This document shows positions 1-11,200 of a stretch of 64,000 nucleotides of DNA, piece after piece. The DNA is from JAJCYL01 sp965206015 (GTDB taxonomy: Bacteria; Bacteroidota; Bacteroidia; Cytophagales; Cyclobacteriaceae): positions 358,373 through 422,372 of the forward strand of contig CBDBIW010000002.1 in assembly GCA_965206015.1 (NCBI GenBank), given 5' to 3'. The stretch's first letter is position 1, and every line of letters begins with the position of its first letter. The notes under the pieces were generated by a model. That model was not told where the DNA came from, did no database searches, and worked only from the letters and a program-made list of their open reading frames with translations. A program made the position numbers and the translations under genes.

Positions 1-135
1 AATTAACCTATCTAAGAGTCGATCAAATTCGTAATCTGAAATTTCCGGATCGTTTTCGCCGTAGTATTGATCGTTATGATGATTTATCTTCTTTGTTAAT
101 TCCTGAACTTCCAGAAGTGCTTCCTCAAATGACAT
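1..135 (-). CDS. ligA: NAD-dependent DNA ligase LigA, N-terminal fragment (runs off left edge)
   Basis: The first 45 codons of a minus-strand gene are present, starting at ATG 135-133. The residues HNDQYY followed by PEISDYEFDRL match the adenylation-domain Ia start of bacterial LigA (helical NAD-binding segment with YY and the S/D-x-E/Y-D pattern). LigA seals nicks in DNA using NAD+ during replication and repair. The body of the gene lies outside the window, so completeness cannot be judged. The next gene to the right, tsaD, is on the same strand and ends 58 bp upstream of this start, so co-transcription is possible. Confidence 0.85.
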   Translation of the reverse strand, partial: MSFEEALLEVQELTKKINHHNDQYYGENDPEISDYEFDRLLDRLI

Positions 136-193
136 CGGACAAATTTAGTAGGCGGTTTTTAATAATTGGCATCCCGGATTTTTTGAGTTTGAA

Positions 194-1201
194 TTATTGT
201 GGAAATGCCATCCGGGGCATGGGAGAAGTATCCATTTCCAAAAAATCCTTCTGAAGGTACTTGTAATGAGCTGTTATGCCTATCATGGCAGCATTATCAG
301 TACAATATTCAAGCTTTGGAACATACGATTGCCAACCATGCGCCAACCCAAGAGTATGAATCCTATGCTGCAACCCTGAATTTGCTGATACACCTCCAGC
401 TATTGCAACATGTTCCACATTTGTTTGTTTTGTGGCCTTTATTAATTTGACCATTAGCATCTCCACCAGTGTATGCTGCAAACTGGCACAAAGATCATTT
501 AAATTTTCCTTGACAAAATCTTCGTTTGATTTTAATTGGTCTCTTAGAAAGTATAAAAAAGCAGTTTTTATTCCACTAAAGGAGTAATCCAATTTGGGCA
601 TTTCAGTAATTGGAAAGACGTACTTATGTGGGTCTCCAGTTTGAGCCAATTTATCTATTTCCGGTCCTCCAGGATATGGAAAGCCAAGAAGTTTGGCAGA
701 TTTGTCGAATGCTTCCCCAACGGCATCGTCTTTTGTTTGTCCCAGGATTTCCATTTTCAAATAATCTTTAGCTAAAATCAATTGAGTATGCCCACCGCTC
801 ATTGTCAGGCAGAGAAAAGGAAACTTCGGCTTAGGGTCTTCTATAAAATGGGAGAGCACATGAGCCTGCATGTGGTGTACACCAATTAGTGGTATTCCTA
901 GAGATAGGGCTAATGATTTAGCAAAAGATCCACCCACTAATAAAGATCCCAACAGCCCCGGACCTTGCGTGAAAGCTACCGCATTGAGTTGATTTTTAGC
1001 TATCTTTGAATCATTAAGGGCTTTTCTTACAACTGTAACAATATACTGCTGATGGGCCCTGGAAGCCAATTCTGGAACGACACCACCATAACCTTTGTGT
1101 ATCGATTGCGTGGCAATAATATTAGAATGAATATTGCCTTTAATTATGATTGCTGCTGAGGTTTCGTCACAAGACGATTCAATAGCCAGAATGTTAGCCA
1201 T
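194..1201 (-). CDS. tsaD: tRNA N6-adenosine threonylcarbamoyltransferase TsaD
   Basis: Full-length protein of 335 residues, the usual size for the TsaD/Kae1/Gcp family. It transfers the threonylcarbamoyl group to A37 of ANN-decoding tRNAs in the TsaBDE complex. The N-terminal ILAIESSCDET motif, the iron-binding HMQAH (His110, His114), the SGGHTQ motif near 135-140, IAGGVSANS and the DNAAMIG motif near the C-terminus are all visible. The start ATG is at 1201. It is divergent from the TamB-like gene with only 8 bp between the two start codons, so each gene's promoter must lie within the other's coding region or leader. Confidence 0.97.
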   Translation of the reverse strand: MANILAIESSCDETSAAIIIKGNIHSNIIATQSIHKGYGGVVPELASRAHQQYIVTVVRKALNDSKIAKNQLNAVAFTQGPGLLGSLLVGGSFAKSLALSLGIPLIGVHHMQAHVLSHFIEDPKPKFPFLCLTMSGGHTQLILAKDYLKMEILGQTKDDAVGEAFDKSAKLLGFPYPGGPEIDKLAQTGDPHKYVFPITEMPKLDYSFSGIKTAFLYFLRDQLKSNEDFVKENLNDLCASLQHTLVEMLMVKLIKATKQTNVEHVAIAGGVSANSGLQHRIHTLGLAHGWQSYVPKLEYCTDNAAMIGITAHYKYLQKDFLEMDTSPMPRMAFPQ

Positions 1202-1209
1202 TTAGGGTT

Positions 1210-4200
1210 TTGAAAAAGAGTTTAAATACACTGCAAGTTATTAAAAAAGGTGTGCTGGGCACATTTCTTTGGATAGGCACTAGTCTGGGTGCTCTATTTG
1301 TGATTACTTTCTTTGCCATTCAAATACCTTATATCCAAACTAAAATTGTCAATAGTCTAACAAAGTATTTAAGCACAAGGACCGAACATACCATTCTAAT
1401 TGGTTCTGTTAATATTTCATGGTTTGATAGCATGGTTTTTAATGACTTTAAGATCGCTGACACTGTCGACTCAACTATGCTCGAAACAAAAAGTGTCCTT
1501 ATTGATTTTAGTCTGCTGGATATAATTTCAGGAGATGATATTCAGCTCGATGCTGTTCGATTGGAAGGGAGTACTCTGTTTTTGCAGAAAGTAAATGATA
1601 GTACTGCATTAAATATTACCTACTTTTTAAGAAAGTTAAGAAGTCGTAAAACCGGCAATGAAGAATCTCCCATTGTCACATTTAGAGTAGGTAAAATTAA
1701 GATTGAAAATGCAACTTTTGCAGTAAATGATTTCAGGAAATCTCCAGCCTCAACTCAATGGGACTACAATCACATACTTTATAGAAATGTTAATTGTAGT
1801 ATGAGTGACCTACTTATATCAGGGGATACAGTCAACTTGAAAATTGATCAATTAACGGCTCTTGATGACAAGGGCAAACTTAACATTCGGTCAATGTCAA
1901 GTCTGTTTCAATTCACAAATCAATATCTGCGTTTCGATGAACTGAATTTAAAAACGGACTTCAGCTACCTGAGTAATTCCGTAGAATTCTCTTATTCAGA
2001 GCCCGCCAGCTTGAGCTACTTTGTCGATAGTGTAGGGATGTCATTGAATTTTGACAAGGCGGTTATTCACCCAAATGATCTTCAATTATTTTCTTCTTCA
2101 AAAATTCCTTTCAGAGAGTCGATTCAACTTAATGCCACACTGGATGGCAAAGTTGGGCGATTTGAGTTAAAGGAATTACAGCTTCGACTGGGCAAATCAA
2201 GTCAATTATCAGGCTATGTAAGCATGAATGGCTTGCCAGATATCAAAGAGACATTCATGGACATAAAACTGAATAATTCAACATTATTAAGTGATGATTT
2301 GAAAAGCTTTACACCGCTGGAAATACATCCCTATTTAGATTCATTAAAATCAATTCATGCAAAAGCATCATTTCTCGGCTTTTATAGTGACTTTGTCGCC
2401 AATGGGTCTTTTGCAACTGAACTGGGCAATATCAGTTCTAATTTAAATTTAAAGCTTCCACATGAAGGGTTCATCGGGTGCTATTCCGGCAAATTAAGTC
2501 TTGATGATTTTAAACTTGGAAGATTTATTAAAGAGGCAGGCATAGACGCCGTTAGTATGGAAGGTTCTATTAATGGAAACGGGTTTGACCGCCACAATGC
2601 AAATTTTTTCTTAAACGCAACTTTGGATAAAATTGGATATAACAATTACCAGTATACGAACATCCAAACAGATGCAGAGTTTGTCGCTCAATTCTTTGAA
2701 GGAAAACTTGAAATCAATGACCCCAACCTCAAATTTAATGTAAACGGCACTGTTGATCTCAGAAATGGCCTCAACAAAGTCAATATTAACGGTGATCTCG
2801 ATACTTTAAACTTGAGGGCTCTCAACATTAGTAATCGGGATATTTTTCTAAGCACTCAGGTGGATTTAGACTTTAATGGGCTTGATTTGGACAGTATTAT
2901 TGGATTTGCTGACCTGAATAGCTTCTATCTTCGTTATGAGAATCGAGACATTTTGATCGATACTATTTCTATCATCTCAGTAAGAAATTTTGACAACAGG
3001 GATTTAACTATTAAAACTGAACTTGCCAGACTCAACGCATCGGGCAATTTTAACTACTCCACATTATATAATGATACCGGAAAAATTTGGAAAGAATATC
3101 GATTGATATTCAACAATAATCCTGACAGTATTCAGCACTATTTCGCCTCAGCAGACCATAACAACACCAATCAATATAAAATAGATCTGTCCCTTACAGT
3201 TGCAGATGCTGATCCCTATTTAACTCTTTTTACAGACAATATAAGTGTTGGAAAAGACACACAAATTAAAGGTGCATTTTCTCATGGAGAAACGACTATT
3301 TTACAACTGACCAGCCATCTGGACACCTTAATTATTAACGATAATGAATTCTATAATAACCAATTTGATCTAAATACCTCCAAATTGTCGAATAGTACCG
3401 CGATTCTTGCCATGATGTTTCTATCGTCAGAACGTCAAGTATTGAAACAATCAGCATCCTTCGACAATTTATATTGGGAAGCGATCTGGCAAGGAACTAA
3501 AATTGAATTCAGTAGCAATATTCAGCAGACCGATGCTGAAAACAAAGTGCGATTATACGGAGATTTCATATTTCTGACTGATAAATATCGCCTTAGCTTT
3601 AAACCTTCAGAGTTAATTGCAATTGGCCACCAATGGGATTTCTCCTCGGATAATGAGATAATCTTCGATAATGGCGACATAATTTTTAATGATTTTAAAT
3701 TAAACCACGAAGATCAAGTCATACAATTATCCGGAATTTCCTCACAGGATTCAGAGAAAATATTGTCTTTATCTGTTAATAATTTTAAACTCGATAACCT
3801 CAATCCAATAATCAATTCCAAATTAAACGGGATTCTAAATGCTGAAGCAGATATTATTGGTAGAGGTGAAGATTTCTTGGTACAAAGCAATCTTAAAATA
3901 TCAGAACTCGAGTTAAATAAATTCTTAGTTGGCGATGTCATTGGGACCTCAAACTGGGAAAATGCTGATGAAAGACTAAGACTCGGTTTTGAGGTAGACC
4001 GCTTGGGCCGGAAAGTCATTCAATTAGGTGGCTACTTTTATCCTAAGGAAGAACAGCAATTGGATATTGTCGCCAATTTTGATGAAACAAGTCTCAAGGT
4101 TGCGGAGCCGTTTATTAGTAAAAACTTTAGCAGCGTTGACGGTTCATTAACTGGTCAACTCACAATTGGCGGACCTCTGGGTCACCCCGTCTTAAAAGGA

Positions 4201-5829
4201 ACTGGTCTAGTTGATAATGGAAAAGTAACTGTCAATTATCTAAATACAGATTATTCATTTAATGGAAATGTAATCTTTGGAGAGAACGAAATTGGTGTCC
4301 GAAATCTCAATATTACTGATGAAAATAACAATCTTTCCACTGCAAATGGTGATATTTTTCATGACGGATTCAGCAGTTTCATCCTCGACATCTCGGCAAA
4401 GCTTAAAAACTTCCAGGTTTTAAATACCTCCGCTACTGACAATGAACTGTATTATGGAACAGCTCATCTAACTGGTAATGTCAACTTCTCAGGCACTTTA
4501 TCAAACCTTCAAATCTCAGCAAAGGCCACAACAAATAGAGGGACCAGAATTTTCATACCCCTTAGCAACACGTCTGATGATGTTCAGGAGAATTTTATCA
4601 AATTTATTTCCTTATCAGAAACAACTGATCTGTCAAAAGAGGATGATCCTGTCATTGCGGTTAATCCAGTTGCCAATCCGAAAGGAGTAAAACTTGATTT
4701 CGACCTGGACATCACCCCTGATGCCTATACGGAGTTAATCTTCGACATAAAATCCGGAGACATTATCAGAGGTCGAGGCAATGGAAAAATCAATCTGCAA
4801 ATAAATACCGACGAGGACTTTCTAATGTTTGGTGATTTTGTGATTGCCAATGGAGGATACAACTTTACCCTGAAAAACATTATCAATAAAGAATTCGATC
4901 TAATAGAGGGAAGTAAAATATCATGGTTTGGAGATCCATACGGAGGCGTAATGGACATCACTGCAGAATACAGTCAATTAACATCTCTTTTGCCCATAAT
5001 TACTCAGAACCCCAGTAAAGCGGAATTGGAATCCCCGGATGCCCAAAGGAAATATCCTGCTATTGTGGTGTTGAATTTGGAAGGCCCTCTACTGACACCC
5101 GAAATCGATTTTGATATCAGAATTCAAGATTATCCGGAAAATATCTCTGGCTACTCCGTAGGGCCATTGGTTAACGCATTTAGCTCAAAAATTAGTTCAG
5201 ATGAACAAGAGCTGAAGCGTCAGGTATTTAGCCTGATTATCCTGAGACGCTTCTCCCCTGTGAATAGCTTCAATGTTGGTGGTGGACAGGCATTAGGAAA
5301 TAGTATAAGTGAGTTTATTTCGAACCAGCTTAGCTATTGGATATCTCAAGTGGACGAAAATCTGGAAATTGACGTTGATCTAACTACGCTGGACCAGGAT
5401 GCCTTCGATACATTTCAATTAAGATTGGCATACACCTTGCTCAATGGAAGATTGAAAATATCCAGAGATGGAAGTTTTACTAATAATGATGACGAAGCTG
5501 ATGCCTCCGCCATTGTTGGTGATTGGACAGTAGAATATTTAATTACCCCGGATGGGAAATTGTCTGCAAAAATGTATAATAAAACTAACTACAGTGCTGT
5601 CAATCAAGCATTAGGGGACAAGAACAATACTACCGCTGGATTCAGCATTCAATACATCAGAAGCTTTGACCAATTTAGAGAATTACTGTTTAAAGCCAGA
5701 AAACTCCCAAAAGTTCCAAAGAAAAAGGAAAGAAAGATGGAGCACTTATATCCACAGAAGGCGCAAACAATGCGGGAAGCGAATTCTCTAAATAATTATA
5801 ATCAGCAGACATACACAAACTACTATTAA
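1210..5829 (+). CDS. TamB-like translocation and assembly module protein (DUF490)
   Basis: 1539-residue protein with one N-terminal membrane segment (about residues 14-36), a long region of beta-strand-rich repeats and a C-terminal DUF490/TamB domain (roughly 1090-1480, with the DIKSGDIIRGRGNGKI stretch). Proteins of this AsmA/TamB group span the periplasm as a hydrophobic groove and are thought to move phospholipids or help outer-membrane protein assembly. The start is TTG at 1210; an in-frame TAG at 1195 rules out anything further upstream, and the first in-frame ATG lies deep inside the conserved N-terminus. The gene appears intact. Its last codons overlap the stop of the convergent MATE remnant by 4 bp. 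Confidence 0.9.
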   Translation: MKKSLNTLQVIKKGVLGTFLWIGTSLGALFVITFFAIQIPYIQTKIVNSLTKYLSTRTEHTILIGSVNISWFDSMVFNDFKIADTVDSTMLETKSVLIDFSLLDIISGDDIQLDAVRLEGSTLFLQKVNDSTALNITYFLRKLRSRKTGNEESPIVTFRVGKIKIENATFAVNDFRKSPASTQWDYNHILYRNVNCSMSDLLISGDTVNLKIDQLTALDDKGKLNIRSMSSLFQFTNQYLRFDELNLKTDFSYLSNSVEFSYSEPASLSYFVDSVGMSLNFDKAVIHPNDLQLFSSSKIPFRESIQLNATLDGKVGRFELKELQLRLGKSSQLSGYVSMNGLPDIKETFMDIKLNNSTLLSDDLKSFTPLEIHPYLDSLKSIHAKASFLGFYSDFVANGSFATELGNISSNLNLKLPHEGFIGCYSGKLSLDDFKLGRFIKEAGIDAVSMEGSINGNGFDRHNANFFLNATLDKIGYNNYQYTNIQTDAEFVAQFFEGKLEINDPNLKFNVNGTVDLRNGLNKVNINGDLDTLNLRALNISNRDIFLSTQVDLDFNGLDLDSIIGFADLNSFYLRYENRDILIDTISIISVRNFDNRDLTIKTELARLNASGNFNYSTLYNDTGKIWKEYRLIFNNNPDSIQHYFASADHNNTNQYKIDLSLTVADADPYLTLFTDNISVGKDTQIKGAFSHGETTILQLTSHLDTLIINDNEFYNNQFDLNTSKLSNSTAILAMMFLSSERQVLKQSASFDNLYWEAIWQGTKIEFSSNIQQTDAENKVRLYGDFIFLTDKYRLSFKPSELIAIGHQWDFSSDNEIIFDNGDIIFNDFKLNHEDQVIQLSGISSQDSEKILSLSVNNFKLDNLNPIINSKLNGILNAEADIIGRGEDFLVQSNLKISELELNKFLVGDVIGTSNWENADERLRLGFEVDRLGRKVIQLGGYFYPKEEQQLDIVANFDETSLKVAEPFISKNFSSVDGSLTGQLTIGGPLGHPVLKGTGLVDNGKVTVNYLNTDYSFNGNVIFGENEIGVRNLNITDENNNLSTANGDIFHDGFSSFILDISAKLKNFQVLNTSATDNELYYGTAHLTGNVNFSGTLSNLQISAKATTNRGTRIFIPLSNTSDDVQENFIKFISLSETTDLSKEDDPVIAVNPVANPKGVKLDFDLDITPDAYTELIFDIKSGDIIRGRGNGKINLQINTDEDFLMFGDFVIANGGYNFTLKNIINKEFDLIEGSKISWFGDPYGGVMDITAEYSQLTSLLPIITQNPSKAELESPDAQRKYPAIVVLNLEGPLLTPEIDFDIRIQDYPENISGYSVGPLVNAFSSKISSDEQELKRQVFSLIILRRFSPVNSFNVGGGQALGNSISEFISNQLSYWISQVDENLEIDVDLTTLDQDAFDTFQLRLAYTLLNGRLKISRDGSFTNNDDEADASAIVGDWTVEYLITPDGKLSAKMYNKTNYSAVNQALGDKNNTTAGFSIQYIRSFDQFRELLFKARKLPKVPKKKERKMEHLYPQKAQTMREANSLNNYNQQTYTNYY

Positions 5830-6587
5830 AGAACCTGTGAAGGCAATCCAGAAAACCGTTCTGTCGAGTATATTATTGTTTGTTTAATTTGGTAAAGTAC
5901 TCCTGTACCTCGCCCAATGGTTGTAGCAATAGCTGCACCTTCAACGCCAAGTGCTGGGATTGGGCCAGGACCAAAAATAAAAATTGGGTCCAGAATCATA
6001 TTCAATATATTCGAAATCCACAATGCTCTCATTGCAATTGACGCATTGCCTGCACCTCTGAATATTGCATTGATCAAGAAGATTAACATAATAGTAGCAT
6101 TCCCGAGAAAAATTATTCGGGTATAGCCATAACCTTCACTAATCAGGGATTCTTCGCCACCCATTAGTCTCAAGATATCCGGAGCAAAGATTCCTCCAGC
6201 AATACCAATAATAACTGCCAGACTGAGTGCAAGAAAAATGGCTTGAACAGCAACTACTGCCGCTTCTTTGGGTTTCTTTTCACCAACCCTTCTGGCAACC
6301 ATAGCAGTAGTGGCCATACTGAGACCAATTGCGATTGAATAAACAATCATCAAGACAGATTCGGTAAGACCTACAGTGGCTACAGCATTGACACTGACTT
6401 TGCTGACAAAAAATACATCAACCACTGCGAAAAGGGATTCCATCACCATTTCAAGGATCATAGGAACGGAAAGCATAAAAATGGCTTTATTAATGCTCCC
6501 GGCGGTAAAGTCCTGCTCACCACCTCTAACGGCCTGACTGAAATTGGCAATAATTGATTTTACATTATGAAGTAATAGATTTCTCAT
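5826..6587 (-). pseudogene. MATE family efflux transporter, C-terminal half missing
   Basis: The 253 residues correspond only to the first half of a MATE transporter (family length about 450): PMILEMVMESLFAVVDVFFV, the RRVGEKK segment, and IMLIFLINAIFRGAGNA lead into DPIFIFGPGPIPALGVEGAA. The frame then reaches GRGTGVLYQI, normally the middle of the protein, and ends 20 residues later inside the 3' end of the TamB-like gene. The missing second helical bundle suggests a deletion that fused the gene to the end of its neighbour. A half-MATE is very unlikely to transport. It retains a good upstream promoter. Confidence 0.8.
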
Positions 6588-6701
6588 TCTTTATTAATTA
6601 TAAAAATACTAAAAGGAATATTGATTGTGTGCGAGGTGCCCTCTAAGAGGTAGAGGGTGCTGTGACCCAGACGATATGAATGAGAAACTTCATTATGGCT
6701 G

Positions 6702-6731
6702 CAAATGTAACAGAAGTGTTCTAACTGTCAA
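6702..6731 (-). promoter_or_regulatory. Candidate Bacteroidota promoter for the truncated MATE gene
   Basis: On the minus strand, TTGACAG (6731-6725) is followed 19 nt after its TTG by TACATTTG (6709-6702), which fits the Bacteroidota -33 TTG and -7 TAnnTTTG elements. The leader between here and the MATE start at 6587 holds a 7-bp inverted repeat (CCCTCTA/TAGAGGG, 6639-6657) without a T-run. The assignment rests on consensus matching only. Confidence 0.5.
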
Positions 6732-6758
6732 GCCCCTACCCCTAATAGGTAATTGTGA

Positions 6759-7940
6759 TCATGATTCATTGATGGCTTCTAGAATGATGTTGGAGGCCAG
6801 GGCAATCTCATCTTCAGATATTGTAAGCGGTGGAGCTATACGCATACTATTGTCACAAAAGAGAAACCAGTCTGTGAGTACTCCTTTATTAATGGCTTTA
6901 TCAATGATCAACCTGAGCTTGTCAAAGGATTCAAATTCTACTGCCATCATGAGCCCTTCATTTCTAATCTCTTTGATGATGGGGTGCTTGAGATTTTCTT
7001 TGAAAATATTTGCCTTTAGATCAACTGATTCGATTACGGATGTTTTTGTCAAAATATTAATGGTGGCAAGTGCTGCCGCAGCTGACACAGGATGACCTCC
7101 AAAGGTGGTTATATGTCCGAGGACGGGATCATTCTTTAAGACCCCCATTATTTCATGAGTGCTGATAAAAGCACCAATTGGCATCCCACCACCCATGCCT
7201 TTAGCACTAGTGATAATATCAGGCAGAATATCGTAATGTTCGAATGCCCAAAATTTGCCAGTTCGACCAAAACCGCACTGGATTTCATCTAAGACTAGCA
7301 GGGCCTGATGCTTATTACAACATTCCCGCAGGGTTTGAAAGTATTCAGTATTAGCCGTTCTCATGCCAGCCTCACCTTGTATGGTTTCAATTACTACAGC
7401 TGCTGTGTTTTTGGTGACCAGATTTAAATCCTCCAGGTAACCAAACCGTATTTGTCTCGATCCTGGAACGAGTGGTCTAAATGCTCTCTTGAAATCTTCT
7501 GAACCACTAATTGAAAGTGCTCCATGGGAGGAGCCATGGTATGCATTGAAACAGGAGATAATTTCATATTTTCTGGTAAAGCGCTTAGCAAGTTTAATGG
7601 CACCTTCTATCGCCTCAGAACCAGAGTTAACTAAGTACACGTTGTCTAAATGATCTGGTAAAGTGCTAACCAGAGCTTCCGCAAGTTTAACTTGAGGGGT
7701 CTGGACCAACTCTCCGAATACCATAAGGTGCAGGTGCTTGTCAATTTGGTCCTTTATTGCAGCAATTACTTGTGGATGTCTGTGCCCGACAGAACTGACG
7801 CCAATGCCACTAATTAAATCGATATATTTTTTATTAGGCCCATGGAGCCACACGCCGTCGGCACTTTCTACTTCAATTACAAGTGGAAAATCTGAGGTTT
7901 GAGCCAGGTTCCTTAAGAATAAGTCTCTATTCGATATCAA
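6759..7940 (-). CDS. Class-III PLP-dependent aminotransferase
   Basis: 393-residue fold-type I class-III aminotransferase. SGSEAIEGAIKLAKR binds the cofactor phosphate, DEIQCGFGRTG (from residue 218) contacts the pyridine ring, and SAKGMGGGMPIGA carries the Schiff-base lysine (Lys247). The family includes acetylornithine, ornithine and omega-amino-acid aminotransferases; the sequence alone does not fix the substrate, and there are no arginine or ornithine genes next to it. It is complete and of normal length. The start ATG is at 7940. Confidence 0.88.
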   Translation of the reverse strand: MISNRDLFLRNLAQTSDFPLVIEVESADGVWLHGPNKKYIDLISGIGVSSVGHRHPQVIAAIKDQIDKHLHLMVFGELVQTPQVKLAEALVSTLPDHLDNVYLVNSGSEAIEGAIKLAKRFTRKYEIISCFNAYHGSSHGALSISGSEDFKRAFRPLVPGSRQIRFGYLEDLNLVTKNTAAVVIETIQGEAGMRTANTEYFQTLRECCNKHQALLVLDEIQCGFGRTGKFWAFEHYDILPDIITSAKGMGGGMPIGAFISTHEIMGVLKNDPVLGHITTFGGHPVSAAAALATINILTKTSVIESVDLKANIFKENLKHPIIKEIRNEGLMMAVEFESFDKLRLIIDKAINKGVLTDWFLFCDNSMRIAPPLTISEDEIALASNIILEAINES

Positions 7941-8228
7941 AGCGACTGAAGTTCTATTGAATTATTTTAATACCCAGGGAGTGTATTCCCTGGTTGTAAT
8001 TGATTTATTAATTGACTGTTTTGCGTTATGTTCAACAATAATCCAGATGAAAGGTCTTTTTTCTAATTTGTGGGACAACCAGATTTAGCACTATGGAGAT
8101 TCCCTGCTTCACGACTGTTAATACCAACAATAATATTAACCTTTTGCAACGGTCTTAAATAAGATGAAAATAAACCAACAACACCTCAGCTTACTGCTGA
8201 GGGTATTTTGTTGGCTTGAGGATAATAC
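7941..8228. other. Intergenic stretch with hairpins, no gene seen
   Basis: Gene-free space between the aminotransferase start and the LRR gene stop. It holds a 7-bp inverted repeat, CCAGGGA/TCCCTGG, at 7974-7993 next to an AT-rich tract, and the larger hairpin annotated at 8175-8214. No convincing open frame is visible. Confidence 0.6.
8175..8214 (-). terminator. Hairpin terminator of the LRR surface-protein gene
   Basis: A nested stem: outer CCAACAA/TTGTTGG and inner CCTCAGC/GCTGAGG around a 5-nt loop. It lies 15 bp past the stop of the LRR gene and is followed on the minus strand by a T-rich stretch (TTTATTTTC), as expected for an intrinsic terminator. Confidence 0.7.
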
Positions 8229-11200
8229 TTATCTGTCTATAATCACTTTATAAGAGGCAACTGGCAATGATGCCTCGGCCATGTCTACAAAGACTAACAT
8301 ATAAATTCCTTCCGGTAGTTTAGATGTATCAAAATCTATCTTTCTGTAGCGACCGTTTTCAATTTTAGCCGTCAGCAACTGATGGCCGGTAAGATCGGTC
8401 AGGTAAACCCCAATGTTTTCTGAATTCAGCTTTTCATAATCGATGGTAACGTAATCCTTCGCCGGATTAGGATAGATGGTTAAATCCTTGAAGTACTTCC
8501 TGTAAAAACCGGTTTCCTCAATCAGTTCCAATGAAATGCCAAGTTCTGTAACCAAGGCAGCTACGTTAAAAAACTGCTCTTCCATGAGCGGATCAATCTT
8601 GAATTCTATCAGGGTTGTGGTATCCATTGGGATTCCCGGGAACTGGACATTCAATAAATAGTCGCCCGGTGGCACGTTAGGGAATCCAAACCGGCCCTCG
8701 TCGTCCGTCTCTGTATAAGCCACCAGTGCAATCTCCTGCTGGAGTTGACGGCGTCGGGTGACCAGTTTATTCAAGGATACACCGGCACGGCGCACCCGCC
8801 TTCTTGCCCTGACCCTTAAACCTGCCTCAGAATCCACCACAGAGTCTGGCAAATCTGATTCAATACTACCTACGATCAATGCATCATTTACTTCCGGGTC
8901 AAAGGGTGGCGGGATAAAGATCATGTCAATATTTATGCCCGTTGTCGATGTCCTTAACTGTAGCGTATCAGCAAACACCCAGTCACCGGTTTTACCATAA
9001 TAGGTCTGCAACACACTATCCATGAATGATTTTCCTGGTCTGGCCTTCAATATGTAATCACCCGGGATAAGGCCATCCAGAAAATAGGCCCCATTCGCAT
9101 CAAAGGTCACAGTGTCCAGAGCAGTAAATGGTCGGCCGGGGGCCTCAATCTCGTAGACAATCAAATCTCCTTCTGTCAAAACGGATCCGACATCCGGATC
9201 AATTCCGGCGGTACCAGAAACGTCTGTTACTGCGAATACATTTTGGTTTCTGTTTCTGATGATCAATCCCGGCAGTAGCGGATTGGAAACCTCAACGTAG
9301 AAGATTCCCATGGTTTCGAATTTGATGCTATCAATCACCAAACCACGTGCTGTCCCTCCCTCAATGGCCGTTCCGGGGGTTTCTTCGGGCGTAGCAAACC
9401 CTTCAATAGTCCGTCTTGGTTTTTTGTACCATTGATAAGTATTCCGGGTTCCCGAAATGTCAATCGATACAACTGCCCGTTCATTGACCCGGACCAGCTC
9501 GGTCGTGGTCACCCCATACCTGCGTTGAGGGGTGAACAGGAATTCAAATTGCGCCTGGGCAACATTTATTTCCAGATCTTCAAATCCAAGCCGGTTTCCA
9601 GAAACATCCAGTGACATCAGATGCTTCAGTCCGGTCATGTCTGGAATTCCCCTCAGCTCATTTTGAGATAAATCAACAGAAACCAACGCACCAATATCCT
9701 GCAGGTCAATGGCCAAGGTGTCTTGCAGATTATTGTCAGGCAAACTAATGCCGGTTACCCGATTATTCTCTACGGTAATGCCAGACCACGTGGCCAGTGG
9801 TCCTGTCAGCCAGTTTGTACTTTTCACCCAATTAGCCCCTTTGGCCGATTCGAAAACGGCGACCAGAGCCAGGCTATCCCTTCTTATTGAGGAGACCCTG
9901 ACCAAAAATGGTTTAGTCCTTAATGTAACATTTTCAAGCTCCGGATTGGTGACTTGCGCCACATAGGATCCTTCACTTTCAAACCGGATGTTCTCCAGTG
10001 TGAAGGTTCCCGATGCTCCCCCCGCAGGAAATGCCACACTGTCTTTTAGCCAGCTGTATACATTATTAGTCCCGGGGATGGTGCGGTCCGGGGTCTGCGA
10101 TTCATCCACCTCAGCCAGAATGCTGGTTAACTTCAGCAGTTCCTGCTGGGGTGCTAAAACTACCCCGGGAACAGCCTGATTGGGTATCAGGCTGTTAAAG
10201 TCTAACAGGTTCCCCGACAGGTTCAGGGAAGTGACCGTTCCGGATAGGTTCATTGCAGGTACAGTGTGGAGGTCATTCCCCGACAGGTCAACCACAGCAA
10301 GCTCAGCCATGTCGTTGATCTCTACCGGTACCCCGCCCTCCAGATTATTGTCAGGCAAACTAATGCCGGTTACCCGATTACTGGCTACGGTAATGCCAGA
10401 CCAGTCAGACACCGGACCTGCCAGCCAGTTATCCTTATTGTCCCAATTGAAACCATCGGTTGCATTGAATAAAGCCACCAGGGCTAATGAATCTGACTGG
10501 TTTAAGGATTCAGATACGCCCATCACTGCAATATCTGAACTTTGCAGTGTCAGGGCAGGAGCGTTGGGGTGGGTAACTTGTACGAAATAAATGCCATCGT
10601 CAGCCGGCACGGTATAGGAAGGTATGGTATAGGATGTTGCATTGGCGGACGGTATGGCCACACCGTCTTTGAACCACTGATAGGCATTGTTCCCGTCATC
10701 TTCAGTTGAAATGGATAGATCGATATCGGCACCTGCGGCAGGATTTAACTGCTGCTCTGGTCCGAAAGGATTTTGAGGGGAATAACGACCTGCGGTTACG
10801 TTGGGAATAATGTCCCCGAATTCAAAATTGTTGTTCCTAATATCAAAATCATATACTACAGAATTCAGGGCACTCATATCGGGAATATCATCAAACTGAT
10901 TCTCTGAAATATAAAATATAAAAAGATTAGTGAGAGTCGCCCATGAGGCAGGGATTGGCCCGTCCAACTGGTTGGACGACAAACCAAGACCTGTCAATTG
11001 GGTGAGGCCTCCCAGTTCCATGGGTATATTTCCGGTAAGCTGATTGTTCCTAAGATCCAAAGCCGTAAGTTCCGTCAAGTTTCCCAATTCCATGGGTATA
11101 TTTCCGGTAAGCTGATTGTCACCAAGATCCAAAATCGTAAGTTCCGTCAAATTTCCAATCAGGGCAGGGATTGGCCCCTCCAACTGGTTGTCCCTCAAAT

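Noticed and set aside
6625..7095. 156-codon plus-strand frame
   Set aside because: Mostly antisense to the aminotransferase gene, and its beginning covers the MATE leader and promoter candidate. No domain is recognisable.
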